64,000 nt of DNA from Armillaria gallica (lineage: Eukaryota > Basidiomycota > Agaricomycetes > Agaricales > Physalacriaceae): NCBI GenBank assembly GCA_037576215.1, contig JBANDB010000016.1, forward strand, positions 1,736,001-1,800,000, in the 5' to 3' direction. The position numbers and the translations under genes were made by a program. Position 1 is the stretch's first letter. Each line of letters starts with the position of its first letter. Below the pieces are notes generated by a model, which saw only the letters and a program-made list of their open reading frames with translations, was not told the origin of the DNA and searched no databases. Shown piece by piece: positions 1 through 12,631 of this stretch.

Positions 1-66
1 TGGGAGAATGACTGGGTCGACGATTGGGCTTACTATAGTTCTTCGTACTGCAATGTCTACTACTAG
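1..66 (+). pseudogene. 3' end of cysteine-rich small protein gene (copy 1)
   Basis: In the frame starting at base 1 the last codons read W-E-N-D-W-V-D-D-W, then an aromatic and serine-rich tail with one Cys, ending in TAG at 64-66. The same tail, with the same stop position, ends the copy 2 gene at 31113. The rest of the gene lies outside the window, so intactness cannot be judged. Function unknown. Confidence 0.45.
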
Positions 67-259
67 GCAACGGGATGATTACGACTTTGTTCGTTCGGAC
101 ATGTATGATTCTTGGACTTTACGTGTAGGACTTTGTTCATATATACTCGGTTGTATCTTTGTGAGTGCCGAAATGTATGTTGACTTGCCTAAACTCACGA
201 ATACCTTTTGACTCCTTAAAACAGCCGTTCAAGTACGGCATCCCGTTCATGGTTACGGG
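1..259 (+). repeat. Tandem unit, copy 1, left fragment
   Basis: This matches about 31048-31306 (copy 2) and about 42130-42390 (copy 3) almost base for base. It breaks off at TACGGG (254-259), and homology to the other copies resumes at 16169. The unit therefore enters the window from the left and is interrupted by the 15.9-kb insertion. Confidence 0.9.
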
Positions 260-3030
260 GTAGGTAGGTAGGTAGTATTACACGGCAGTGTCCACACAGT
301 GAACGCCGGTTCCAGGCATTACGTACACTGCGGTGGCGATCGGTACTACGAGTACAAACTACGATATGCACGACCACCATCACCTGCACAACACCCAGGC
401 CTAACGTCCCACACCTGGGCCAAGCACACTCATGCTACCGTCGAGCAGAAGCACCCAGGAACAGTAAGCTAGGCGAAGAGGACAACGGAAGATCACAATT
501 AAGTAGTGTTTACGGTCGATTTCCGCTCGCTTAACGAATCATCAGTACTCTGGCCATCAACGCCACGGGAATTCAATCAAATTGATTGTGAGTGTTCTTA
601 TGGGATCGCCATATTTCTCGGCTTTACGAGACGACGAATCGTTCCCCGATTCTTTCCGAACGTAGTGAGGAGAAGAGAGGGAATTGTCGTGCCCTCCGCG
701 ACCGTTTGCCCACCATAGACCGTGGGCAGGGGCTATTTGGACTTATTTGAATTTGCATACTTGTGCTTCTGGTCCAAACACTATTTGTCATGCTTCCCCT
801 CCAAATTCCCCCGACACTGTCTCACAGCAGTGTTGCCCGTTGGCAATATCTGTTCTTAAGTATAAACTAGGCATTTTATCCTGTACACCCCCTTCCCCTT
901 TCCCCAGCACCATGGTGCGACACTTCCTTGACTCTTGAGTCCTGCCCATTGTCACATATTCATGCTGGAGCAATGTCGAGAATCTGCTTGTGTGTAATTA
1001 CACGCTTCATTGACATTGGTAAAACTTTGGCTTCACTACAGTCAGACCTACACACTGTGACTTTCCCCATTATTGTGGTATCCTCGGTACAGGCGGTGTC
1101 GCCCCTTGGCTAGAGTTGTTCTTATAAACTGGGTGCCCTATGATCCATTGGTGTTGCATTTCAATTCAGCACCAACCTCATATTGTGCTTTGTTCATTTA
1201 GGTATGCCCCATTTGTTCTATCGCTTTGTCGTGCTTCTGGCTGATTCATTCCCCTAGGGTGAAGTGACGCCATCGGACTCCGTTTCCTGTTGAACTCTCT
1301 TGCTGCTTGGTAGTGCATCCCAGGCAATTATACTGGCTCAGCTCTGTGTCCACGGTTCCATCTGACGCTGATGCTATTTTTCCCTGTGGCAGCGAGCAAC
1401 TGAGGAGCTGGGCCTCTGCAAATCACTTGTCTCTTGCCACAAGGAAGCAGAGCATCCATTCATTTCGCAAAGAGCCCACCACCCCAAGAGTTACTGTTCC
1501 AAAATCTGCACACCAAGAGTCAAGCTATGCAGAAAACACCACAGATTTGTTACAAAACATCAGGAAAAAATGACATTCAGATATACCCGTATGTAGCGTC
1601 TGTACCTGGTATTGCAAATGCGAAAGGTCCCCTTTATGTTATGATCCGTACCTCTCACTCAGGTCTCTGTAGCTCTCTGTAGCCCTCCATAGTCTGCTGC
1701 CACGACTACTGTAGCACTACCGTAGGTGTATATGATAGGATATACAACTAGCTAATCAAGGCCACATCTGAGGTAGACACCAAAAATTACGGAAAAACAA
1801 TATATTCACTGGCAGATATGTATGAGTACACAGCTACAACACATTCTGTACATGGCTCCTAGCTCCCGCAACTAGCCCTTGGCCTCTACTGGACCCATGC
1901 CAGCGCTCAAAAGTGAAGTCGCCGGAAGAGCTTCAAATGCCTCGAGACATACGATCTAAATAATCGAGGTCAGTGATTAGTCTGGTGGTTGTCACACCCA
2001 AAGTTATGGACGATCGGGTCTATTACAAATTTTACATAATCTGGCAATTATATCACTGTGCAAGAATTTACCGGCTTGCCTTTATTCTTTGATGACGTCC
2101 TGCAACGTGCTCAATATATTGACATTATATCCCCTATGCATGCATGTAAGACTTAGCCAAGAGGGCCGATGCGAGCACGGCGGATACGAGCCCGGAATTC
2201 ATGCACAACTTCCCGAAGTAACACCCCTTGACATATTATGAAGCATATATTGCATCTGTATGTGGAAATATAATATTTCTGAAATAAATAAAAATTCGTC
2301 CTTCTTTGATGTCTGGAAGGACGTGGCTGTCATTGTCGTCGTTGGCCGTTTGCGTCCTCATCTTTGTCCCACCCTCTTCCTCGACATCGCCCGCCTTCCA
2401 GCGCCCTCCATCCACATACTTTTTCTCCAGCATCCTTCCTCCAGATACTCTCAGGGCCCTGCATCAGAGCATGACCGTCCCCACCGGCACCGTCGTCGTG
2501 TTGGTCGTCATCGTCGTGGCTAGTTTCGCCTTCGATAGCTCCTCCAGTGCCAAGATGGTGGCTGATATCGACTGTCTGGATGGATTACACACTGTTGTGG
2601 TGTGCGGATGTCATCTGTAGAGGTGATTGGCACCAATGTCGATGTGGGAGGTTCTGGAGGGGCTGCGATGGGGATGGGGATGGGGATGAATTCGAGGGCG
2701 TGATGGTGGTCTGCGTGGGTTGTCATCGTCGTGGGACCTACTGGTGTCGTCGTAGCCGTGGTGGATGGAGAAATAGCAGTGCTACCTCCACCAAGGGCTT
2801 ATGCAGGCAGTGGAGGCAGGACTGAGGATACACGCAATCCAGGGCTCTTGGGGCCGCCGGATGCGCAAAAAGTATCTAAAGATATTAGTAAGGATCTAAA
2901 TAATAAACACATACCTTTTCATGCCCACGAGAGGGCTGTTCAGTGAGCAGACACACGATTCGGCGTGGTAATGGTCGACGTCGAAGGCGGAAGTGAAGCT
3001 GTTGCCATATAAGGCCAATGTTTGTCGTTG
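260..3030. other. No gene recognised
   Basis: Only short ORFs with no recognisable motif occur. Two simple-sequence runs are visible: four GTAG-type units at 260-276 and GGGGAT repeated three times near 2669-2687. An ORF at 2306-2620 has a Val-rich hydrophobic stretch, but it overlaps equally open frames on the other strand, so I do not call it. Confidence 0.5.
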
Positions 3031-3270
3031 TTGAATTCTAAGGTATAACTTAAGAACGCTCAGGGTCCTACCCACGAAATCGCTCAGAAATGGACGAATC
3101 CTCGTTACCTCGGACTCGTAATACCTCAAGGCTTGGAGGCACTTAAATGTGTTGTAGCACGTCGCATTCAATTTCTGCAGTTACGAGTCCGAGGTAACGA
3201 GGATCGTCCTTTTCTGAGCGATTTCGCAGGTAGGACCCTGAGCATTCTTAAGTTATACCTTAGAATTCAA
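3031..3270. repeat. Long inverted repeat (hairpin), about 90-bp arms
   Basis: The left arm (3031-3121) and right arm (3181-3270) are near-perfect reverse complements separated by about 59 bp. Both arms contain GAGTCCGAGGTAACGAGGAT or its complement and end in TTGAATTCTA-type sequence. It may be a small foldback element or a hairpin made by an inverted duplication. No clear target duplication flanks it. Confidence 0.85.
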
Positions 3271-3519
3271 TAGAGCCAAATACTTGCTATATATGGTAAC
3301 AGAAGTCTTCAGTCTGTAACAAACACAAACATCATCTCGCTGCCTCACTGAACTCCTCACACTAGCGGCGATTTACCTATTTATTGCGCACGTGTACGTT
3401 AATGTTATGCGAAACGATATAACTATGTAGAAAGTGATTTGGTTGGTTCAGGTTCCCTAATTCGCATGCGGCTAAACTTGCGGCCTGTTTCGTGCATCAT
3501 CTCTCCCTCATGTACACCT

Positions 3520-4725
3520 TTCTTTCTCTTCAAAGTGGACGCTTGAATGCGTATGTTACTCTTTGCAGCCACGGCTTCCTGATAGCGATCAATACATGCT
3601 ACCATCTTGTGCACGAGTCACGCACCTCTGTCAGATTGCTGTCCAACAAGGTGATAGATTGCAATACAGACACCACCTTCTTGCGACCTCCCTTCAACGG
3701 GACTGCAGTGAACGATACGTGCATTTCCACGATGTCACCAACCTGGATCTTGTTCGGGGACACTTCAACAAATCTTACTTAAATGTGAGCGACAAGCATT
3801 CCATATAAGTATGGATATACTCACTCTCTTTCTCCAGACGCAGTGGTCTTTCGCTTGTAAAATCCGACCTGGTTGTCATCCATATATACGTATTTGTCCC
3901 CAGCGATATTGGCGAGGTATCCGTGTGGGTCCATATCCTTGGTGATCAGCAACTCTGACAAGTCTTGGGCCATCTCTCGTCGCATGAAATACCTATTGGA
4001 AGCTGACATGGATTGGTATCCTTGGTAGCTTCCCACAGTCCATCTCCGACATGTTATGTTCACCTATATCTTGAGAGAACAGTGTGAAAAGTTTCGGGAT
4101 CGCTTCCACAGCTCTTGCGAAACTCTCAGCGCCATACCCGGTCACTGTAAGCCCTTGTCGTAGATATAGGGCCTTCTTTGTGCTGTATCACAATCAGTTA
4201 AATCTGAACCATTAGGTGACAGGCTTACTTCACTTTGCTAATCATCGGTGAGGTGTTTGAAGTTGTCAGCTAGTTTGGCATCCATGTTGAACCTATTACC
4301 GTCACACACTTAGACATAGTGAACGATAGTGACCTGCAATTTTTCGGACTCATATCTGCCGTGCTCGCAGCGGCCCTCTTGGCTAAGTGGAAGGACAGTC
4401 TCGGACTCTCTGTGATCACCAGCAAAAGTTCATCCCTCATATCCTTGATGGCGGCAACCTCCTTGTTTGCACAGCTACCGGTGATGGAAAATTGGCATAT
4501 TTCACAGCTCCCATTCTAGCTTACATAGACGTATGCGATGATCCAGATATGGAATTCCATTGATGATGGAGCTGGAAGTGCTGAAGAAGTTGATGTAGAT
4601 TCGGCAGTGTGTTCAGGCATGGGGAGAGGCTGGAGCGAAGACGAACATTCCGATAAGATAGAATTTGATAGTGTTGTGTCGCTAGCAGAGGGGAGAGAGT
4701 ACTGAGATTCGTCGCCATAGTTATG
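3520..4725 (-). pseudogene. Multi-exon basidiomycete gene remnant, function unknown
   Basis: Read right to left, the segments are: a Ser-rich stretch (about 4725-4525), an exon with KDMRDELLLVITESPRLSF (about 4480-4300), and two well-formed C-terminal exons. The first of these (about 4063-3821) contains ITKDMDPHGYLANIAGDKYV. A GT-AG intron of about 50 bp follows, then an exon containing VSPNKIQVGDIVEMHVSF and LQSITLLDSN, ending at a GTGCGT donor near 3610. The smooth intron phase argues that this was once a real gene. The pattern resembles an uncharacterised mushroom protein family, but I cannot name a function. Upstream stops and unclear exon links suggest decay. Confidence 0.45.
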
Positions 4726-6615
4726 TGGTGCTTATGACAGGTATAGTGAGTTTGACCGTTCCTTGATTGTTGTATTTTCACACTTGAGATGCCATGAGCA
4801 AAGTAGAATAGGCAGTAAGGCAAACTAATGCTTGAAACACATCAAATGAGGAAATGTCAGGTCAAACGAGAGAGAGAAGGAGCGAAGCGCATGGAATTAA
4901 TGACATGTCGTGGTCACATTTTTGCCAAATTACATAATAGGGTCAGTTGTCCATAACTCAATCGACTTAGACAACAGACTACATACACACCGTCTCTCCC
5001 TTCCTCAATAGGTGTGTATTGTCCATCTGTCTAGGAGAGACTAGTCAGCAATTGAGTGAAAGATATTATAGATGATACGCACCACCAAAATGCTGCATAG
5101 ATCAAGTACCACCTCCAACAACCGAAATCAAACAGACAAATGTTATCAAAATTAACGAGTATGAGTGAGGGATAGTTCGAGCAGAACCTGACTCACCATT
5201 AGGAACGCGAGACCGTCAATCATTCCAAACTCACTACACAGCAACAATCAACTCCAAGGATGCGAAGGCAGACCAAGAAAACCTACTTCATCTGTGACAG
5301 TCCACAAATAAACTCATTGATATCTGCATAGTACCAGTCTGTTACTGCAATCTTCGTAAAGGATGAAGTTACTAGCACTGACCTTGGACGAGGCAGTAAA
5401 AGGGGAGGCGATGGTAGGAGGGAAGAAAAATGGTTGGAATTGATCGTGTTTTGGTGGCGTGATCATGTTGATAATGCATGGACCATCAGAGTTGGATCAG
5501 AAATTGAAACAAACTTTGTAATTCTTTCGACGCTGATTGCACCTCACCGGCTTGACACCCACCCGCCATTGCAATTGCCCTGTGCAAATTCCTTTTGTGA
5601 GATATCCCAGAGACATCTATTGAATTGTTCATCTACTTCATATCATAAGAATGGATTTTTACATTGCTTTGAACACTTGCCATGTCGCTCCCATTCATAT
5701 ATCTATGGATGTGTGTACTTGGCTTTATGTATGTCCTGTTTGGCTACGGAGGCTAGGTTTTGAACTATGGGTTGCTACAGAGACGTATGGTAGGTAACAG
5801 GTGGCGCAACATAAGGTACCGATCATCAATATGATATAGACAAATTGCAGTCAGTTATGTAGTATTTCAGTTTTTCCTGATGAAGTATGCTCCTTTTCTT
5901 TTTACAACATCATCTAACACTCTCAGCCATGTGTGGGTGCAAGCAGTTCAGTCCGATTTGAATTTTGTCGTTTTCAATTGTGGAAACTTCCTCAAACTTG
6001 GCGTTCAACGCCGCCTGAAAAATTTCGATTGTAAAATTATACTAGTACTTGCTCTTGCTATATTTTTGGTAAGGCTTCTGTGCAATACTGTTTGCATATC
6101 TGATTGAGAAGATGAAGGTAGCAACGACAAGCTGGTTGTGACAATAAGGTTGACAAGTTGGTGAGGGCCAGCACATCTGCGTGGCAGGTCTGAGTCCTAT
6201 GCTTCTATTCATAAGTCAGCCCAGCAGTACATGAAGACATTGGGGTTTTACCTGCGCTGTCTTGTGTCATATACACCCTGTTGAGGTACCCTTCAAGACA
6301 CGACCACCTACCCAGTTGTATGCCGTCATTGTATCACACGCACCTCTGATCTACATGAGATGTCTCTTTGTAATACACGACACCCACTTGTTTGGAATGG
6401 ACTACATGTCCATCAACTACAACATATACAGCTTTGTCAGGCTTGGTAGTCATATATGCCACGAAGACCGTCAACAGTGATGGGACTACGTGGTATGTAT
6501 ATCTCTTGTACATGTTTAAACCACAGCTATGGGGAGAACATCCGCCTCCTCTATGGAGAGCTGTTGCGATCCAAATTGGGTTAGATCAAAAACCCACAAT
6601 TGAAGATAAAAAAAC
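4726..6615. other. No gene recognised
   Basis: Scattered ORFs of up to 109 codons (for example 5434-5763) show no motif and have competing open frames. The ABC transporter pseudogene should continue into about 6240-6600 to give its last membrane segments, but the matches become too weak to assign. Confidence 0.4.
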
Positions 6616-8052
6616 TCACAAGGTCATGATGAAAGAGAACAAGAAACTGAACAAGACCGCAGCAAGCTTGGCATTGGGCATGACGGATGCAACAGCCTGA
6701 CTGAGAGATGTGTAGTATAGAGGGAAGATGACATCTATCATAAGGAACATGTAGCTGGCACGAGACGAGGGGTAGCCAACTGTCCAGAACCAGCACAAAA
6801 AGTATGCGCTTGATCCAAGGATGTTCCATGGAATCTCAGCAGTGAATTGGGCTGTAAGCAAGGTCAACCAGTGATGCATGCAACTGGGACATTCACGAAT
6901 CTCGTAAATGGTGCGCATGTTGATGAATGGAACCTGCAGTTGGCTGGACAGGGGAGTGCCCAGAATTGTGCCCAAGAAGATAGACTAAAAGATCATGAGC
7001 TGACAGCTACAATGAGTTGGATGCACATACAAATACCTTGTCTTGAGTCGCTTGTTGACTATCCTTCACTTTGAAGAAGGTGAACTGTATGACAAGATGA
7101 TTAGCCAGTCATCTAAAGTATTGACAGTGAAGCATACCCTGATGAATAAGCCTGACATGATATTGAGGGCGAGTTTGGCGATCAGATAGGTCAGGTCTCT
7201 CCAACGGTACATGAGGTCATGCTTCACCAAGACAGCGAACTGATGGAACCAAGACGTTGCAAACTCTGAATGTACTACAGCTTCAACAGTGCCCCTCTGT
7301 CTTCCTTTGGCATGCAGACTTTCAAGCTCAGTCTGTGAATTAGTGCACTTCAGAGAATTCTTCCAAACTAAGTACCTGCAACAGATTCAATGCGAGTTTG
7401 CATCAGTTGAAAGCTGTGGTGACGTACCAATCCTGGGTTGCATGGGCAGTCGCTCCAGCACCAATGATGTCTGACATGAACCCAGCACTATGGTATCGCC
7501 CATCAGATTAGGAGATACTTCACAAAGCAAGACTTACGGATTTTTGTCCTCATGGCATACCCTTGATTTGTTCCTCTCGAAATATTGGATAAGTGCCGTT
7601 GAGTTGTGTCCAAGATCTCCAAAGAATATGGGCTGACCACCCTTCTTGAGAGGGATAAGCCAGTCGAAAACCTGGAAGAGTTCTGCAGAAGGTTGATGAA
7701 TTCTACACAATTGATTTAATTTCATAGCCGTACTGCATTGACAGAATATGCACGTGCAAAGAATGGCTTGTCCATTATCAGCAAGATTCCTCAAGAAAGA
7801 CATGATAGCCTATGTGCTCTGTGAATCTAGTCCAGTCTGTCACTGAGTCCAGAGGTAGGTTCATCCAAGAACAACAGCAATTTGGGCTAGTAATAAAAAG
7901 ACGTCAAATCCATACTCAGCACAGATAAAAACAGGGTACCCACCTTTGCCACCAACTCCACAGCTATCGTCGTATGCTTGTGATGCTCAATACTAAGTGA
8001 ACCAACAACAGCGTCGGCATAAGCCTCGAGACCGCACATCTTGAGACACTTC

Positions 8053-8322
8053 TGGAAACCTGGCCCTTAATAGGGACAGAAAACACTACTCATGGAAGGC
8101 GACAGGTACTGTGAACAACAGATGGTATTGAGAGCGATATAGACATCTAAAGAGTGAGGGAAGAGGGGAAAAGGAAGAATGGGGAGTACTATGAGAATGG
8201 GTGAGTATTTATATGAGGCAGAGGTGGAATAGGATGAAAATGGAAGCAATATTGGTCTGGAAGCAAACATCAGATATATGTCATCGTAAGTAAGGGCGTC
8301 ATTGTACTAGGGTGGGCTTACA
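8053..8322 (-). repeat. 3' LTR of chromovirus
   Basis: Starts TGGAAACC and ends GGCTTACA (TG...CA). It aligns without gaps to 13699-13968. Confidence 0.95.
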
Positions 8323-8333
8323 CCCTCCCCCAT
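8323..8333 (-). promoter_or_regulatory. Polypurine tract of chromovirus
   Basis: On the minus strand a purine run (TGGGGGAGGG) abuts the inner edge of the 3' LTR. This is the position where plus-strand DNA synthesis is primed in LTR retrotransposons. Confidence 0.75.
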
Positions 8334-8346
8334 TTCAAGAAAAAAC

Positions 8347-9962
8347 TTACTCCTTTGATTCCTTCGAAGCGAGCCATTTGTCGAGGGCTTCGCAGTCTTC
8401 AAGCTCCTTCCGCGGCAACCAATGTTCCTCTTCCAGTCCTTCACCCAACCACCATACTAAGTACTGGTACCCATGGCTGTGTTTATGTTCATCGATAATT
8501 TTGTCAATGAAGAACTCTTCGACACCGTCTGTGGTGACAATGGGGTGGGGTCGGGTATGATCACGGTGCGGAAAAAGGTCAGAATCGTTGGAAACAAAAG
8601 GTTTGAGGATGCTGGAGTGGAAGGTAGGGAATGTGTTGGGCGCATTTGGTAGATCGAGTGTATAGGAAGACATTTCAGGGTGAGCACTTACAACAGTGTA
8701 GGGGCCATTGAACTGGGGCATGAATTTAGCAATGCAGTCCTTCTTTCCAGCCTTGTATTCATGATGGCGATGGAGAGTAGAAAGCATTACTTTGTCATTT
8801 GGTCGATATTCTCTTTCTGGGGCACATTTCTTGTTAGAGTGGTAGGTCTGTGTGATCTTAGCCAGCATGAGATTGTCCTTAGCATCTTGAGTCTGTGACT
8901 CGATCTGTTGGAGCAGCTCTGTAGCGAGGATGACTGGTTCTGAAGGAGGCAGAGTGGTGGGAATGAGAGGGGGAATAATGCGTGGTGACTGACCCATGCG
9001 AAGTTGAAATCCAGAGTAACTGGTAGAAGAGTTGATTGAATTCATCATGTTGAACTTATCAGTGGAAGTGCTTTAACCCAGCCTTTCTGCTTCCTAGTGA
9101 CATGAAAGCAGATACATTGATTGATAGTTTTATTTGAGTGCTCACTGGACCCATCTGTTTGAGGGTGATAAGCTGAGGAGAGTTTCAAACAGACACCAGT
9201 TAATTTGTGGAGAGCCATCCAGAATTTAGATGTAAATAGTTTGTCTCTGTCAGAGATGATGTCAGTAGGGAGGCCATTTTTGCAATACCATTCATGGAAG
9301 AAGACCTCCGCTAACTGAGATGCTGTTATGTCTGTTCGTACAGGGATGATTCTAATATCCGACCCTAAACGATCAGTGATGGTGAGGATGCAATCGAAAC
9401 CATCATCTTCAGGTAAGGGGCCAATGAAATCCATAGCCACACTATTGCCTCGTTCGTCAGGTACAGGGAGGGGGTGTAATGGGCCATGTGGCTTGGAAGT
9501 CATTGATTTGTTCCTCTGACATTCTATACAGGCAGGGATGTATCCCAGTTCTAAGTCACGCCTCATGTTAGGCCAGTAGTAACAGTTGTGCAGGGCTGCA
9601 TAAGCTTTGTCAGACCCAAAATGCCCTAAGGAATCATGAGCCAGTTGGAAGAGATCTTCGCGTAGTGTACCAGTATGTGGGATGACCAAACAATTGCCTA
9701 TGTACCATAGATCATTGTAGAGTCTGATCGAATCAAGTGACACGTCTGTGGAAGATAATTTTTTGCAGAACTCATCATCCTTGTAGCTGTCACAGATGGC
9801 ATCAAGGATGGAAATATCCATAGTAATTTTGAGAACAGCAGCAGAAGCAGGTGAAGATGAGGCCCAAGAAGCCCAAGGTTGGATGGGGGGTAGATCAAGA
9901 TCAATATCTGTAGATGTCTCATTGGTCTCATCAGGCGGTAATTGTGATAGAGCATCAGCCAT
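8347..9962 (-). pseudogene. Integrase plus chromodomain of chromovirus
   Basis: The zinc-binding part shows HDSLGHFG...C-I-E-C. The catalytic core shows AMDFIGPL (Asp), DIISDRDKLFTSKFW (Asp) and HPQTDGSSEHSNKTINQ (Glu), so a DDE triad is visible. Integration is thus the retained activity signature. A one-base shift near 9048 breaks the frame between ALPLIS and FNMMNSINSS. The C-terminal piece (about 233 codons) ends in a chromodomain with EEFFIDKIIDE, YLVWWLG and EEHWLPRKEL, the hallmark of chromoviruses, which read histone marks to choose insertion sites. Confidence 0.93.
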
Positions 9963-10034
9963 GGTATTATCTTCACCATGGATGTAGTTTATTGTGAAAT
10001 CAAATTGAGAAAGGAACTCGTTCCAATGTGCTTG

Positions 10035-11315
10035 TCATCTTGAGAGGTCTTTTTGTGTGGCGAAGTTCTCCAAGGTGCGGTGATCCGTGTACACCATGAA
10101 GTCCATCCCAAGAAGCTCTGGATGCCATTTCTTCAAGGCATGTACAATTGCGAGAAGCTCTTTCTCATGCACAGGATAGTTCTTCTGTGCACCTTTGAGC
10201 TGCATGGAGTCAAAGGCCACTGGTCGAGCAGTCTCCCAGGATGGTCCCCAAGAGAGGACAGCACCCGTCCTCCAGTCACTTGCGTTGCAGGTGACAAAAA
10301 TTTTATTATCACCTGGATTTTTGTGGTCAATGACCGTCAGACAGTCTGATGACAGGACGAGAGCTTTAATTGCGTCAAAGGCAAATTGATGGTTAAGTGT
10401 CCATTCAGGGAAATTTTTCTCGGCATCCTTTGTGGTCAAAGGAGTCAATAGCACAGTGTGATCAGCGAGATTCTTCAGGAACGTAGCGAGGTACCTGACT
10501 AGTCCAAGGAAGCGATGGACATCAGAAGCGGATTTGGGTCGAGGCCAGTTCATAATATGCTCAACCTTTGAGTTATTGGGTTGTACTCTGTTGTGAGAGA
10601 TACGGTGGCCGAGAAAGTTGAGTTCTAGCAAGAAGAATTGAGATTTTTTTGGGTTGCAGTAGAGGCTATTTTTTCGCATGGTGTCCATTATTAGTTTAAC
10701 ATGAGCCATATGTTCTTCTAGGGAATCGGACCAGATTATAATATGGTCTAGGTAGACATGACAGAATTTGCCAATGAAGTCTCTGAGAGCAGTGGTTACC
10801 CAACGTTGATGGACAGCAGGAGAATTCTTTAATCCCTGTGGCATGACGGTCCATTCATAGAGTCCTAGCATTGTCGTAACGGCAGTCAATGGGATACTGG
10901 CAGGATCCATTGGAGTATGGAAGAACGCATCGGTCATGTCAATTTTTGACCAGATGGAGCCTTTTGCTGCATTGGAAATGACATCGTCCACGCGTGGCAA
11001 GGGGTGACTGTCAGTTATGGTATTTGCATTCAGATCACGGTAATCATTAACCCATCAGGGCAAGACTGATTTATCGGTTTTAGGTATTAGTAGTGCAGGT
11101 GAAGCATGTGGTGAGGATGAGGGACGTATACGGCCGGCATCAAGATGTTGAGAAATCAGAGTGGACCATGCGTCCTTGAATTTTTTGGGGGAAGTGTATG
11201 AGCGTGTAACAATAGTCTTGTTTGTGTTTTTAAGTTTAATGGAGCAAGTGATGTCTTTAGGCATTTTGTCAACATGCAGAATGGGTGTAAAAATATCGGC
11301 ATAGTCAGCCTTCAC
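10035..11315 (-). pseudogene. Reverse transcriptase and RNase H of chromovirus
   Basis: The RT palm is clear: KIDMTDAFFHTPM, EWTVMPQGLKNSP, and VYLDHIIIWS at the catalytic box, where the family has YxDD, so the second Asp is His. The RNase H region has VTCNASDWRTGAVLS (family Asp replaced by Asn), EKELLAIVHALKKW and VYTDHRTLENF. A TGA interrupts the RT N-terminus near 11055 (before WVNDYRDLN) and another ends the frame at about 10037 just after KDLSR. Both are where related elements have Arg, consistent with CGA to TGA. The enzyme is very probably inactive. Confidence 0.93.
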
Positions 11316-11536
11316 TGTGTCGTTGAGATCTTTAAGTTTTTGTAAGTATGCTAAGGTTTCTATTCAATCTCGAATAGCGGCTACAATAGGGGCATTGCTA
11401 ATTGGTTCACAACTGTTGTCAATTTTTGTGCGCTGTGAATCACAGAAGGAAGACAGTTCACTTTTTAATTCACAATGGTTTTTCAGAATAGTGTCCAAAG
11501 GAGTTGATTTGGTGGGCGGTGGAATAGTTACAGGAG

Positions 11537-12622
11537 TTACAGCGGAGCCAGGTTTAATATATCAAAAGACGTGGTTTTATCAATACAGGTACATGTGGAG
11601 GTATCAACAATAAGGGAATTTAAAGATAAAAATGGAAGCCTGAGTATCACATCAGCACAAAGAGAAGGAGCTACAATCGCATGAACAGTATGAGTGGACC
11701 ATTGATTGGTCAGGTCATGTAATTTCAGTTTGACCCAGAATTGAAAAGAGGAGGGAGTAGATGAATCAGAGGAGAAGGCATTAGACACTTGCATGATGTT
11801 CAGCAGGGGTTGGAAACGGAGTTGGAGGTCTCGCATGAGTTTCTCCCGAATTATAACTATATGGGAACCAGGATCAATGAGGGCACTTAAATTGCGATGA
11901 GAGTAAGGGGAAAGAGGATCATCGACAGTGCAACACCAGAATAAATGCAGTAGAGAAAAAGGAACAGAAGGAAAAATGGCAGCAACAGGTGGGGCACTCA
12001 CAAATCTAGAGTCATTCAAGTCCAACGAAGCCTCGTTGAGCTGGAACCACATGTCTAGCGTTGATTGTGTAGGGTCATTAGTTGGTAGGCAGGCAGCCAT
12101 TGGTGCCGGCATGGCAGTGGGATATGTAGGAGGGTATGAGTGGTAGTGAATAACTTGAGGCAGTGGAGGGGGCGCATTGTATTGAGAAGGAGCAGGAGTG
12201 TCTGTTGTGGGAATATGGGTTGCGGTGACAGGCTGAGCTGGCTGTGCGAATTTGAGAGGGTGGTTGGCAGGCAGGGCGTTACAAGTATTGTCCATGTCAG
12301 ATTGGATGAGGGTCCTGTAGCCCACGGGCGAAGGGAATCCATTTTTGCAATCCTTCTTGTCATGATTGACAAAGAATTGCCTACACTTATTACAACTGAA
12401 GTATAGGCGTAGCAGGGCGCACTTGCTCTCCGTGATCTGGGGTAGTTGTGGTCGACTAGAGTATGTGGGTACAGAGTTAGGTGCATTGTTGTTAGAGGAG
12501 GGAGGTTGTGATGGGGGATTTCCAGAATGGGAGGAGTCGCCGAAACCAGCAGAAGATGAGGAACGCTTCTTATCATTACTGATAATCTTGCGTGCAGCCT
12601 CCTTGGCTTCAGCCTTCCACAT
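11537..12622 (-). pseudogene. Gag C-terminus and aspartic protease of chromovirus
   Basis: 361 open codons. The N-terminal part is basic and Ser/Pro-rich, then a Cys/His cluster follows (CNKCRQFFVNHDKKDC, CX2CX6HX4C), a stretched variant of the usual retroviral knuckle. The protease begins at ALIDPGSHIVII, where the family has D-S/T-G; here the second residue is Pro. ADVILRLPFLSLN matches the usual second protease strand. The frame ends in NLAPL and the linker to RT (11316-11536) has stops. Confidence 0.85.
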
Positions 12623-12631
12623 CTCCTTCTC

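Noticed and set aside
8..211. 67-codon ORF repeated at 31055-31258
   Set aside because: It is an out-of-frame reading across the end of the cysteine-rich gene and its 3' flank; conservation comes from the tandem duplication.
2001..4957. AGTTATGGAC...TCTATTA on + at 2001-2025 and on - at about 4934-4957 as terminal repeats of a 3-kb element
   Set aside because: Only about 20 bp match with gaps, and no target duplication is found. Too weak to define an element.
5434..5763. 109-codon plus ORF
   Set aside because: No motif, no partner copy, and other frames are comparably open.
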